Of a DNA stretch of 64,000 bases, positions 36,590 to 48,631 are shown piece after piece (positions within the stretch are counted from its first letter, which is position 1; every line of letters begins with the position of its first letter). The translations under genes and the position numbers were made by a program. The DNA lies in NCBI GenBank assembly GCA_001931875.2, contig MSJH02000817.1:1-64000 (forward strand), read 5' to 3'. A model generated the notes under the pieces. That model ran no database searches. It was not told where the DNA came from and saw only the letters and a program-made list of their open reading frames with translations. Origin of the DNA: Byssochlamys sp. IMV 00236. Lineage: Eukaryota > Ascomycota > Eurotiomycetes > Eurotiales > Thermoascaceae.

Positions 36590-39500
36590 TGTGAGAGAGA
36601 TGTAATTAGAGGGAGATATGGAATAAATTGGTGTAAAATGTTTTGTAGTGGAAAAGTGAATCACAAGTCTGAGATGTAACCAAGTATAGAGTGAATCTCG
36701 GTTGGTTGATTGATTGATTTCTTGATCTATGAGAGGAAAACTGACTGGATCTGATCTGGAGGAGAAAAAANNNNNNNNNNNNNNNNNNNNAAAAAAAAAG
36801 AACACACCCGCGGAACAGCAGGTACTTTATATCCCTCGAGTTCTATCCCTGACAGCCATGACGCCTGACGTATTGTTGTTATTGTCCAGAAAAACATACG
36901 ACCAGCTCGGAGTATCGGACGATCCCATCACGGCATCATCTGGCGAATCGTGTCGGGCGACCCTGGTGGAGATACGCGGGGGGAGGCCGTGTGGATAGGA
37001 TCATGCGCAACGGGTACGGTATAGAGTCGAGTAATAATTGTCTTATGATATGTATGTAATTTAATTGTGACGGGCGAAAAAAAAACCTCATTTCTGGGGT
37101 TTGGGAAAATTCGATATGTATCGTTTGTCTTAGGCTGATGGATGACGCATGCTCTCTACTTACTCTGGTCTCCCTCCGACGAAAACAGCTTTTCTTAACG
37201 AATCGGAATGGCTCTATGAACCATGATCTGGGGCGCCAACCCGGGGAAATGTGGAGGGAAAAGGCGGGGGATGGTAGCACCAGGGGGCCGTTTCGGGCAA
37301 AAGGGAGACGAGTGAATGAGAATAATTGATTGAGTTATTGTTATGTCTCCCCCGCACTGTGAGGCGAGGGATGGTTCATGCTGGCCAGATCGTGGAGAGA
37401 GAAAAAGAGGAAAAGCAAGAGCGGTTCCGCATGGATACATAAGTAACTAACCTATCTAACCTAACTAACTAACTAACTAGATAGTCTACAGGACGGTTTA
37501 GATCGACGATGGACCTGCAAGATGGGCGGACCCTTGATAGCTCTGGACGATCAATCAACAAGCTAACTTAACAATTTATGTACGGAGTATGTATGTATAA
37601 GACTATCATTAATTAACTCTGTAGACTGCATCCATCCTCCTTTCCGCGGACTTCTTGGCGAAGACTGACATCTGGACGGCGGACGAGGTACCTTGGAAGA
37701 ATCAGCGGAAATGATAACTATCTGGTGTCATATAATAATCTATACTATACGGAGTACTATACTACTATATAACATATCGTATTCAATCAATACAATACCA
37801 AGAATCAAACAGACACGATAATAATTCCACAGCCCTCGAGTTTCCGCACACGCAGCGAGTCGGGCCCGGCCGACTTGTCAGGTGCTTCGGATCTTTTCTT
37901 TTCATTCAGCATCATACATCCTCAAGACTACTAGTCACGCCTAGTTGCCACGGTTAGCCATTCGATCTAATAATTTATTATCCCAGGTCTGTCTAGACTC
38001 TTAGTTACTCGAGAATCGAGATGCTGTAGTAGCATTACCGAGCCGGCCATCGGCTTCTCATCTGGCTTCCCCCGCAGTACTTAAGTTAGTGATGATGTTC
38101 GCAGTGGGGGTCACAGCCCGGCCTTACCCCATCTCCATCCAAGACATCGAATATGCAAGCTGGATATGGAGTAAATGCATGGAACAGAGCCACGGTCGCA
38201 ACATTATTGCGGAGAAACTCTGACACAATGGCTAATCATGAATACCGTCTCCGTCTAGAACAATACGTAGTTAGCTCACTACCCCGGTTGGGTACAGTAA
38301 GATGGCTGGCAAGAATGCCAACATCAAACTTATTGGATACAAGACTCGGTCCCCCACGGACGCTACCTATTGGGATCATCCAGTGCGTCCTCCGTCTCTA
38401 CTTAGTCAACTTGCTCCCTTCGCCATGCGGCTCCGCGTTCATCGTCCTTTTGATTGGGACAAAACGTCCTCGTCGCGCACATGGCTGAGATAACTACCTA
38501 TGTAGATAGAGTCACTACTAACTAGTTAACTATTCACACCAGGTGGGTAGGCGATGATCTGTACCTAGATAGACTAGATAGATTGAGCCTCTCTCTCTCA
38601 CACTTACCTAAACCGAGTTGCTGTGTTGTGTGTCCACGGATCTATAATCTGAAACTATGCTCAAAATAACTAATTGCGCTCCCTTCAGCTAAAAGATGAC
38701 GGTTTTTCGGATCCGCATTCATCATTCAACTCAACGTAGCGCTCATACTTATGGCTATTCAAGATATTCTTTTTTTTCCCACTCTAAACTTCAACATAGA
38801 TTCATGTCTAGTCTAAAGACAGGTAGGTACCTAGGTACCCTCAAGCGGAACCCTTCTGAGATCTAGGTATACAGTAAGTACATACATTAGACAAATTATG
38901 TCTATCTATCTATCTATCTATACACTACCAGATACCTGAAATCTGAAATCACTAACTTATATCTATCACGAAAAAAATATCTATAAATCAACTAGTCGCA
39001 TTAAACCCTCAGGAATCAGGATACACATATCGAATATGCTTTTTCAACCCAAATCAAAGTAATCATAATATAATATATTAGTTTAACGGGGTAAGTATAG
39101 ATTGCTTTCCAAGGAGAGTTACCTATAGAGTCAATCTTATCGTGAATAAATGACAATAAACAAACTCTTCCTAAGCATATAAAGAATCTGGACTCTAGTG
39201 GATTTGTATATGTAGTAAGTAAGTAAGTAAGTTCTATCCTATGATTAGGTCACCAGATGTAATCAAGGACAGGACCTGCTGTGAAAGGATACTATATTTA
39301 ATCGCTGTGCGTCGATAACTCGAATATATTATATTATATCCTCCGGAAGAGATAGGATTCGATGGATAAATCCAAGATTGAATGTTAATTATTTATGTGG
39401 ATGATAACTACCATAGACACTACAACATTAATAATCTTGCGATGTTACGATTAGTTAGTAGAGGACTCGATTCAATTGGGAAAATAATACATAAAATATA

Positions 39501-39686
39501 ATTTTGAACTCCACGCTTTTTTTGATCTTCAACGAAATCCAGTTTCGAAAGGAAAACTCCGAGAATCTATCTACATGTACTGTACCTTGGGAACAAAAAG
39601 AAAAAGAAAAAGAAAATAAAACCGCAATTATACGGACATCATCCACTCCTTCCTATACACGCAAATGTACTTCTATGTGTCTCCGT
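36590..39686. other. alcohol dehydrogenase promoter and gene-free region
   Basis: 3.1 kb with no recognised gene. The first 180 bp precede the assembly gap at 36771. Later parts hold short repeats: (CTAA)n at 37452-37480, (TATC)n at 38900-38922 and (GTAA)n at 39213-39232, and are AT-rich from about 38500 on. Two overlapping frames at 38153-38493 start with ATG but show no family features and are not called. Confidence 0.6.
36771..36790. other. assembly gap (20 N) within a poly-A tract
   Basis: Twenty undetermined bases flanked on both sides by A-rich sequence, upstream of the alcohol dehydrogenase gene. The true length is unknown; the flanking A runs suggest that a homopolymer or a contig join broke the assembly here. 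Confidence 0.99.
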
Positions 39687-41381
39687 CTACCTCCTCCCAC
39701 CGCGGCTCACCTTCGGGAACTCAACGGGCACACGCAGACGACACACCCGTCTAGCAGCTGCTTCGACCTTGCCACCCTTGATGCCCCATTTGGCGAACTC
39801 GCTCTCGCGAGGCCTGTCGACGCGACAGCCCAATTCGCGGAAGTATTGCAGGATGACTTGGTTGTCGAGACGGAGGTCGTCGCGCAGGTCGGATGGGTCG
39901 GTAGCCAGCTCGTTGGGCGAGTTGCCGCCCTGGGAGCTGGAACCGCCATCCTTGGCTGGAGCCGGGGGTATATGGAGAGAAAGAGCACAGATGGTAGTGT
40001 GGAGGAGGGTGATGTCTGTCTTGGTAAGATGCGAGCCTTGCGGAGCGTGCTTGCGACGGATGGAATCGATGACGGGATCCGGGAGCACAGCTGATGGTGC
40101 TATCTTCTCTGAGGGATTTCCACCAAGCGTAGAGGATAGGATCCGGCGTAGGTCGTCGCGAGGGGGAAGACGCTTACTGCCAGGCGGAAGAGTGCCACCG
40201 GCTTTGGCTCCGCCGCGGAGAGAGCGTGCGAATTCGAGCAGTAGCAGGATATATCGCAGAATTTGGAGTTGAGTCGTATTTCCCGATTCCACAACCGCAT
40301 TCACACGGTTCACCACATATCGAGACGTGACACGTACTTCCCTACCGGCGGCTACTGAGTCCTGCCACTCCTTAATGTTAGGCAGCTGCCGCAGCGTAGA
40401 TACTCCGCCCGCCACAAGCACGTCGAGCGTATAGACATCGGAGGGATGCGAAGCGGATAGGTTCGCCTGCGGTATGGGTTTCGCGGCCTGGATCTCTGCC
40501 TGAACAGCCTTTTCCTTGTCCTTCATGGCGAGCGTGTCCACAGGCATGGACGACAGCAGAGCCGACTCGGCCGCATTCGTCTGCCCAGCAGGAGCATTGG
40601 ACAGCGTCGCGTTCTCCGCCACAGACTGGGCCGCCTTGCGAGATTGTTTCGTACCGAAGGCATCGGTAAGGGCATTGCGCTGAGCACGGATGGTTTGCTG
40701 TAAACGTCAGCATTTTACCCTGCTCCTATATCGATGATACACCGCAGAAAAGAACAAGACAAAACTCACCACCTCATCTTCTTCCTCTTCCTCCTCCTTA
40801 TCCCCTCTCACCTTCAACCTCCTCACCACACCTCTCAGTGTGACCTTTCGAGCCTCCACAAACTGCCATGTCTTCTGCGCAGGGTCCACAACGGCAATAT
40901 AATGTTTCAGCTGGGCGTCCGCATCATCATCGGCCTCGCGACCGACAAAGTCGAGCTTAGGGTGTTCCGACGACTGCAGCAGGATTTCTGACGAGACGAT
41001 ACCAGGGTTGCGACCGCGGGAAGACGACGAGTCAGTATCTCGACGAGACTTGAAGTAAGGGTGGAGAGGCAGTTTTCGGGGCGGTTGGAGACCGGGTGTC
41101 GTAACTATAGATTTAATCCGTCAGTCGTCTTTTCTGCAGCAATTGCATGAAGTGGGGATATCAGACGATAATAAGAAAAATTTCTTTAATCAAGCACAAT
41201 AATACCATATCCAAATACGACAAACTAACTTACCTATCACTGGAGCCAACTCGCTCTCATCTTCGACGACACTGGCTTTGAGCGGCGGCAGGTCCTGAGG
41301 GTCCAGAGCCGGCTTCTTGCTCGGGCGCTCGTGTCTGTCAGACGCGCGCTTGCGCTTTTTCTCAGCAACGTCCACGGCCAT
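39687..41381 (-). CDS. RPA49: RNA polymerase I subunit A49
   Basis: A49 subunit of RNA polymerase I, which forms a TFIIF-like heterodimer with A34.5 and carries a TFIIE-like tandem winged helix; it aids initiation and elongation of rRNA synthesis in the nucleolus. Three exons, 41234-41381, 40770-41104 and 39687-40697, give 497 aa. A basic N-terminus (EKKRKRASDRHERPSKKP) is followed by the dimerisation domain (ILLQSSEHPKLDFVGRE, HYIAVVDPAQKTWQFVEARKVTLRG), an acidic linker (DKEEEEEEDEV, ending precisely at the exon 2 boundary), the QRNALTDAFGTKQSRKA block, and the C-terminal DNA-binding part with YTLDVLVAGGVSTLRQLPNI and VILQYFRELGCRVDRP. The start is the first ATG. It is longer than yeast A49 (415 aa), partly through Ser/Gly/Pro-rich loops. 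Confidence 0.92.
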
Positions 41382-42281
41382 AATTCTTGTTCTGTATAAT
41401 CAACAGGCCGGTGTATCGACGACCGCCTGCGTGGCTTGTGGTGGACGGAGCTGTCAGATGTCCAAAAGATGCCGGCGCGGCGGAGGAAGAAAAAAATTCC
41501 TTGGGGTTTCCCGTCGGCGGTTGCTCCGCTCCGCGCCCCGGCGGAGAGCTCGCGCCACAGAAAACGCACGATAAGCTACACAGATCCATCTATATTCAAT
41601 ATTACTTATGCCCAACAGCAAGCCAATTGAGCTCTACAGGGTTCAAACATGTAAACGTTGGCTCTGAAGATTCATCCATTCCACTAGCAGTAGCTATTCT
41701 AAAACGTCAAATCATCAGAGCGTGACCAGTCTTAAGTAAATTCCCGCAGAAACCGCTCCATAACCTCCCTCATCCAGCCATCAAGGTCATCCCTCGACAG
41801 CTAGACAAAAGGAAGCTGGTAGATTGACCAGCTCATGCCGAAACTCGAGAGGTAAAAACAGAAGAGAAGATATGGGAAGATCATGCAATCCGGAAATCCT
41901 TGACTTGATCCGATCCTCCTCTGTTACCCCTCCAACCCCACCGGACACACGGACCCTCCGACGAACAAAGACGCACGTCGATGAAAAAACGCACATTCTG
42001 CCGGACTATGCTCGAAAAATAAAAAACGGTTTTTGCCCGAGGTTGGATAAAAAGATATTTTTTTTTCTGAACGAGGCACCGTTCCGAACTGTCCCCTGCG
42101 AATGGACGAGTCCAACAGCTTCGACGGAGTGGTAAAAACCACGACGGATCACCAATCTTTCAATCGATCATGACATCGTGGAAATCGTAGATAGTAAAAA
42201 AGGACTTTTTGGTCGTTAATTGTCGTGTTCGGCATTCAGCTCAAGATCCGACATCAAGCTGAGATGGAGTGGGCGAGTAGT
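41382..42281. other. RPA49 promoter and RPL41 3' flank
   Basis: 900 bp between the RPA49 start and the RPL41 stop, both minus-strand. Open frames on either strand are short and unsupported. Nothing further is recognised. Confidence 0.5.
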
Positions 42282-42447
42282 TTACTTCCTGGAGGATTGT
42301 TAGAGACCAATTCCAATGCAATTGAATCCTCATGGAATTGATTTCCAGTCAGACAGGAGAGAAGAAGGAGACTTACGATCTGGCTCTGACCTTGCGGCGC
42401 TTACGCTTGAGACGACGAACGCGCTTCTTTCTCCACTTGGCTCTCAT
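42282..42447 (-). CDS. RPL41: 60S ribosomal protein L41, 25 residues, split by an intron
   Basis: The smallest ribosomal protein, a single Arg/Lys-rich helix at the 60S/40S bridge. The coding exon 42377-42447 begins MRAKWRKKRV and continues through the basic family sequence to ...KVRARS. An 88 bp intron (42289-42376, GTAAGT donor, CAG acceptor) then leads to a 7-base exon that completes Ser and adds Lys and TAA, giving the standard 25-residue protein ending in SK. A second intron lies in the leader at about 42541-42557 (acceptor) through the GTGAGT donor at 42541 downstream side, with a TTACTAAC branch site. If the last intron is kept, the frame stops at once after Ser24. It lies between RPA49 and INO80 on the same strand. 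Its size hides it from ordinary gene finding. Confidence 0.95.
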
Positions 42448-42457
42448 CTTCGCAGAC

Positions 42458-43442
42458 TGCAGGAGCGGTTAGTAAACGATGCAATGCATGAGACAGGAGC
42501 CCAGCTCGACTGCCAGAGCCCGAAAGCCAGGGAGTACTCACAGTTCCTTGAGGATGAGGAGATGGTTGCAAGAAGTCACGATGAAGCTGAGCCGGCGACG
42601 TCTTTGTGTGTGTGGCGGATGACTCAGCAGCCGCTAAGGGCAAGCGAGACCCCGCTAACCGCTATCGGGGCCAATGATGTAATTAATACACCTGCTCACA
42701 CCAAAATAATAATATTAATATAATCAATTAAGAGAAAAGAAAAGAACGAAGAGGAAAGCTTTCGTGCCAGTCTGCTGCCTCACGATCCAGCTGATTGCAG
42801 CTATATTATTACACTATTACCCTACTCTCTCTCACGTCTGGCTGCTGCAAGTCTAAAAGTAACACTCCGTAGTTCAAGATCTATCGCAATCCATCGTGGC
42901 ATGTATCACAGGTCTGGAGATGTAGTGTAGCTGCAACTCTTGAAAAACAAGATAGAAAATGGAAGGAAAAAAACATACATCTCTTGCAGATTTTCTCAAG
43001 GCAAGTATAATGGTACAGAAAAAGCTGCGTAAGAAGATTAGGGCCATGAGGCCGCTGGCCATGGTACGCGTGAAGAAGAGAGAAGAGGAAGAATTCCATC
43101 AGTAAACGTCCATGTCCGTCCATCCGCACCGTCGAAGGAAGCAATTATTACCCCAGGGTGCATCACATCAATCCGACCAGGCAAGAAACAAAGACGCGAG
43201 CTAAGCCGTGCACAAGAAAAACAACACAAGAAGAACAATCCAAGTCTATCCAGTTTCCCGGCTCGATAGTTCGTTCATGCCACGCGGGTCCCTTTTCTCT
43301 CTTCACTTTCGCCTTCAATTATTTTTTGACCCGTTTTCCCCCTCGGGTCTCCTTTTCTAAACCCCACAATAAAGCAGCAAAGTATGGTAGTACATAGGCA
43401 GACAGATCCGCCAGTCATCAAATTGGCCGTACATGGAGACTA
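42458..43442. other. RPL41 leader and promoter, INO80 3' flank
   Basis: The first part, 42457-42541, is the RPL41 5'UTR intron: read on the minus strand, a GTGAGT donor at 42541, a TTACTAAC branch site and a CTGCAG acceptor nine bases before the ATG. Beyond it lies the RPL41 promoter. A minus-strand frame at 42874-43062 (62 codons, with a hydrophobic start MASGLMALIFLRSFFCTIIL) could be a small membrane peptide but has no known relatives that I recognise. Confidence 0.5.
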
Positions 43443-46400
43443 TCAACTCATTCCGCCGTCGCCGTCAATGATCCGGAGCCGTTCTTTCGTGGTCTTGGCT
43501 CTCTTCGATGTGCCTTTACCCGGTCCGCGGCCGCGGCCACGTTTCTGTGCCGGGCCAGACGACAGGGCCGGATTATCGCCAGCTGACAGAGGCGTTGGCG
43601 CTTCAGAGGGTTTTGCACTGGCATCGTCGAAATGACCTTCGCCTAAGTAGAAGAGAAACATTAGTACTTAATCGTCGAAAATGACTGACAAACGCTTTAC
43701 ATACCTTCATGATACATATCGTCCAGCGTGAGATCCTTCTTCCTCTTCGGTGCGGCCTTCTTTCCGCCCTTCTTGGCACCAAATTCCTCGCCGCGGTCCA
43801 AGGCCTCTTTCTCCTTCTGCTCGATGAGCTCGACCTGGTCGTCGTCGGCAAGCCACATGGCGATGTCCTTGGTGCGGTTCTCGCGCGTGCGAGTGTTGAA
43901 ATCGACTCCGCCCGCAGCACCGCCAGAAATGACGACACGCTGGACCTCCTCCTTCTGCAAAGCACGCTTCCGGATCCGCTCCTCGATGGTACCGCGCGTA
44001 ATCAGACGGTACACGGTGACCTGCCTCGTTTGACCAAGACGGTGAGCACGGTCCATGGCCTGAGAGTCGATGGTAGGATTCCAATCCGAGTCGTAGAAGA
44101 TGACAGTATCAGCGGCCGTCAGGTTGATACCCAGACCACCAGCACGGGTCGACAGCAAGAAGACGAAAATCTCCGGCCGCTGCTGGAAGTCAGAAACTGT
44201 ATCTCGACGATCCTCCAGTTTGGTGCTTCCGTCCAGACGGCAGTACTTGTAGTTCCGGTAAGTCAGGTACTCTTCCATCAGATCGATCATACGCGTCATC
44301 TGGAAGTAGAGCAGTACACGATGACCACCCGCCTTGAGTTCGCGGAGCAACTCGTCCAGCTTCGCCAGCTTGCCCGAATCGGTGACGAAACGCCGCATGG
44401 ATGGCACCTCGATGTGCGTATAGCGTCCCTTGGCCGAAAGTGGCTCGGGCAGCATAGGAGGCAAAGAATACGGCGTCGGGTCCAGTTTCTTTTCCACGAT
44501 CTGCTCCTCCATCTTCTTGGATGGCACACCAAAGAGTGCATGACGCACAGAGACGTTGAACAGCGTGTCCTGCGTTTCGCGGATCGCAGCCTGGCCAGAG
44601 CAATTGATCGTGATCGGAGGGGCAGAGGCTATTGGGCTGGCGCATGGCTCGATGATGCTGAGACCTTCACGCTCAAAGGTCATCCTAGATACATTCATGA
44701 GCTCAAGCATGCGACCCTCCAAGGCGACTTCGTGTGTAGCCTGGCGATCGTTGCGCTCGACGATATTGAATAGTGAATGAGGTAGGACAGAATTCACGTT
44801 CTCCTCTTCGTCGTAGACAACATTGAGTCGCGAAAGGCGATTGACCTTGCCGCGACGGCGAACAGCGCGCTCAAAAATTCCAATGTGTGACATCTCGTAG
44901 GCCTCGCTGGGCGATGTGTCCGCGAAGCGCAAGAACGAGAAGGCTTGATTGTCTTCGGAACTCTGCTTGATATTCTCAGGCGACCAGATGTTCATCAGAT
45001 GATTAAGATACTTTCCGCGGAAGCCAGCCCGACTGTTCCCCGGGCCTGGAACGTCGACACGGCCATCAGAAGCGCACAGCATGCGTGGCAGATCATACTC
45101 GATCAGGCTCCGTGTGGAGTAGCCAACATCGACATTCTGTCCTTCACGGAGGAAAGAGGCTGTCTCCGCGAAGTGTGCAACGGAGAAAGGAGACCTTGTC
45201 TCAGCGCGCTCGAACAGGTCTGGATGGTTACAGACCTTCCGGAATTGCATCACTAGGTTCATCAGCGTAGTGCTATCTGTATCGTCACCGACGGCCGCCT
45301 TTTCGATGAGATCCATGATGCTGACGCGGTTTCTCAAGTTGGCGTAGTACGCGCGCTGACGGTAGGTCAGATCACAGAAGACATCCTTCTCGACCTTGTC
45401 TCCAAGCTCTTGCTGGACATGTTTCTTGATACGGCGCAGCATGAAAGGCTTCAAGATCATGTGGAGACGCCTCAGCTGATCCTCGTTGAGCTTCGTGTTG
45501 CTCTGCGCATGCGACTCGATATCCTTAGAGAACCACTCGCTGAACTCATCGTGGGAGTCGAACAATGTTGGCATGATGAAATGAAGCAACGCCCAGAGTT
45601 CCTGCATGTTGTTCTGGATGGGCGTACCAGTCAACAGAAGACGGTTACGGCAGTGGAATCCCAAAAGGTTCTTCCAACGCGAACTCTGCGACGACTTGAT
45701 GGCCTGTGCTTCATCCAGAATCATGTACTGCCACTTGACTTTCTGGAAGTATTGTGCGTCGAGCACGACAAGTTGGTAGGACGTGACCAGGACATGGAAC
45801 TCCGATTCCTTTGTGTAGGTGATGTGCTTGCGGTCCCAGAACTTTCGTAGAATCTTTCGGTCCTTGGCAGAACCCCAGTAAGGCAGCACTTTGATATCGG
45901 GAACGAACTTGGTGATTTCCTGCTGCCAGTTGTGAAGCGTGGAAGCTGGTGCAATGACGAGGAATGGACCCCAGATATTGTGCACCTCTGCTAGATACGC
46001 CATGACGGAGATGGACTGGATGGTCTTTCCTAGACCCATCTCATCTGCAAGGATACCGTTGATACCCTGCTCGTACAGATTGACGAGCCAGTTCAGACCC
46101 TTCAACTGGTATTCCTTCAGCTGAGCCGTCAACATCTTAGGTTGGGAGATGGTAATGTCACCCAGACTAGTGGGGTTCTGGAAATTCATTTCGCCTTCAT
46201 CAAAAGCGGCCATCTGATTATCTTCCTTGTTGAAAGCACGAGCACGGTCCTGGGCCTGTTGAACAGCATTCTGCGCATTGGCCATGGCCGCCTGACGCAG
46301 GGCAGTCTCATCTTCTGCATCAAAGTCCAGGTCTTCGAAGTTGGTAACTTTTGTATTCGGATCGGCGACACTGGGAGGGAGGTCGACCATATGTTCTTGG

Positions 46401-48631
46401 CCTTGACCGGGCTGGACAGTCTCGCCGGTCGTTTCCGTAGTCGTGTCTGCAGTTTGCTCTGCCTCTGCGGTCTTGATCTTGCGCCCGATGAAGTGAGAGT
46501 ACAGTTCCGTCTGGGAGATAAGGAAGTTAAGCTTCCGCCTCTGTCGGTTTGCCTCGCGTTCAGCCTCGGCCTTCTTAGCATTCTCAAGCTCCTGCTTCTC
46601 GGCCACACGGCGTAGATCACGCTCCTCACGCTCGTTGCGCTTCCAGAAGGACATCATCTCACGCATAGTTCTCTTGGCGCGAGCCTGTGTATCCTTCATA
46701 CTCTTGTTGGTGCGTTCCTGCCATTTGCGGGACTGCTTGCTAGCCAGCTGAGCGGTCTTACGAAGGTTCTCCTGGCGTGTACTGAGCGACAGGGCTTTGA
46801 TACGGTAAACCTTAGGGATGTCCTTGCGAGCAATGTCGCGCCAGATCTGTTCGTAGATCTGATTGTATCCCTTAGTCTCGTAGGCGGCGAGAGGAGATGG
46901 AGTAGCCTCCTTCGAACGAGCGCCCTTGCCCTCCTTCTTGAGAGACTCTTTTCGAGGATCTTCCTTGGGAGCGATAGGCACGAGTTCGTCCTTTTCCATA
47001 GCCGCATAGGCCGCCTCGGCCGCATCCTTCTCTGCCTGCTTCTTCTCCTTGGATTTCTTCGGACGCGAAGAGGTTCCAATGCGACCAGACTTCCTCCTGG
47101 ATGGAGGCGAAGAGCCGCGGCTGATGTGGAAGGAGCTTGTAGTGCCGCCCTCCAGGTTAGGTGCCAGCGGCGTGACCTCGCTGATCTCATCAGCAGCGGT
47201 GCCTTTCTCCAAGGCTCGCTTGGTAGTTCGGATCTTCTTCTGAGCCTTTTCAGCCTCTCGGAGGAACTTCTCCTTCTCAGCAGAGTCTTCCGCCTTGTTG
47301 GCCTTGCGCTCGGCCTCGAGCTTTTTCTGCGTCTCCAGACGCACGGTGTTCTCGCGGCGACGCTTCCTCTGCATATCCTTCTTGCGTTCCTTTTCATCTT
47401 GGACCTCTTTGCGTTGAACATCCGCGACTGCAGCTGCTTCATTTCTGATCCTGAAACGCTCGGAACCGGCCATAGCTTGTCTCTCAAACGTCCTTCCCAG
47501 TCTGACGAGGAAGTCATGTCGACGTCGCTGACTTTAAGTCAGTATACTGAGAAGAAGGGAGGAAAGAGCTACTGTCACATACCTTCCGCTTCAGTCCTTC
47601 AGAGATCTCTGATTCTCGGGCACGCTTCCTACTCTTCTTCAAGTAACGTTCATGTTCCTTCTCGAAGCCGGGGCCTTCAACATCACTCTTCTCTGCATTG
47701 TCGATGTCGGCAATGATCTTGTTGATCGCTTCCAACTCACGCTCCGACAACGTCTTTCGTGCCTTGCCCTGCTGTTGGGCTGCCGCAAGTTTCGCTGGCT
47801 CTGCAGCACCATTCGCGGCAGGCGCCGGGGTCTCTTCAGCGCCAGTATCGTAATCAACAGTGCGACGCTTCCTGTCAGATGAAGGCTTTTTCTCCAGCTT
47901 GGGAAGAGAGGCCGGAGTCTGTTCAGTAGTAATTTGGCCACTGACAGCCGGGGGAGGAGAGGGTCTGCGGGAAGAGCGTTCCTCCGTCGGTTCGGAGAGG
48001 ATACTTGCAAAAGACATGGGGTCGTTAGCCCTGGAAGGTTTCTATGTAATCCAATGATCAGCCTAAATCAAATGAGAACTAAGCGTCAAAAAAAAAAAAA
48101 ACGTACCGTCTCCTTGGGCGACGCTGGTCTTGTCTCCCGCATCATGGGGGATTGTGAAGAATATCCAGCACCGTTGCTTCTAACGTCGAAAGACGACTCT
48201 GGCTCTTTCTTCGGAGATTGTGAGAGAGCTTGCGGCCGGCTCGAAGGATGAGCGTGAGAGGTATGGTTATAAGGCGCTGAAGCGTTACCGGGAATCACGG
48301 ACCCAGCGTATGGAGGTGAAATAGAGTACTGCGGAGGCCCCGTAGATGAATGTGCTGGATACTGCGATGCGGCCTCTGCATGAGGAGGAGGTGGAGGAGC
48401 ACTTCCATTCAGCGGAGGAAGGGTGGTGGGCAGAGGTGATGGCGCTTGAGAGAAGTGAGGACTCCTTGCGAGAGGCGCCTGCGGGGGAAAGGCCGAAGGC
48501 GTCTGGGCAGCGGGTTGCTGGTAATGTTCATTGTTGGGATAGTAAGGGGAGTTCTTGTTCGGTGGTGAATATGCCGTGAAACGAGCCTGCTGGGTCGGCG
48601 ATTGCACACCGTACGGCGGAGCCCCCGTCAT
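43443..48631 (-). CDS. INO80: INO80 chromatin-remodelling ATPase
   Basis: Catalytic Snf2-family subunit of the INO80 complex, which slides nucleosomes and edits H2A.Z, acting in transcription, replication and repair. Four exons, 48107-48631, 47583-48041, 43705-47527 and 43443-43642, give 1668 aa. The N-terminus is Pro/Ser/Gln-rich and disordered. Then come charged coiled-coil stretches and the DBINO domain (about residues 547-674, [25 protein letters not shown] ... SHFIGRK in parts). The ATPase core has Walker A DEMGLGKT at about 823, the box [19 protein letters not shown], the long Ino80-type insertion before the second lobe, and [20 protein letters not shown] at about 1454 followed by [12 protein letters not shown]. 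The tail is basic ([19 protein letters not shown]). For intron 2, the CAG acceptor at 47528-47530 keeps frame (LKRK then [10 protein letters not shown]). The start is the first ATG. Confidence 0.97.

Noticed and set aside
35882..36679. 265-codon plus-strand frame over the alcohol dehydrogenase
   Set aside because: Antisense shadow; zinc-ligand motifs and splice sites support the minus strand.
38153..38493. two overlapping ATG frames (111 and 63 codons) in the region right of the alcohol dehydrogenase
   Set aside because: No family resemblance, no splice-consistent extension, surrounded by AT-rich non-coding DNA.
43709..44773. 354-codon plus-strand frame within INO80
   Set aside because: Antisense to the conserved second helicase lobe; the coding evidence is on the minus strand.
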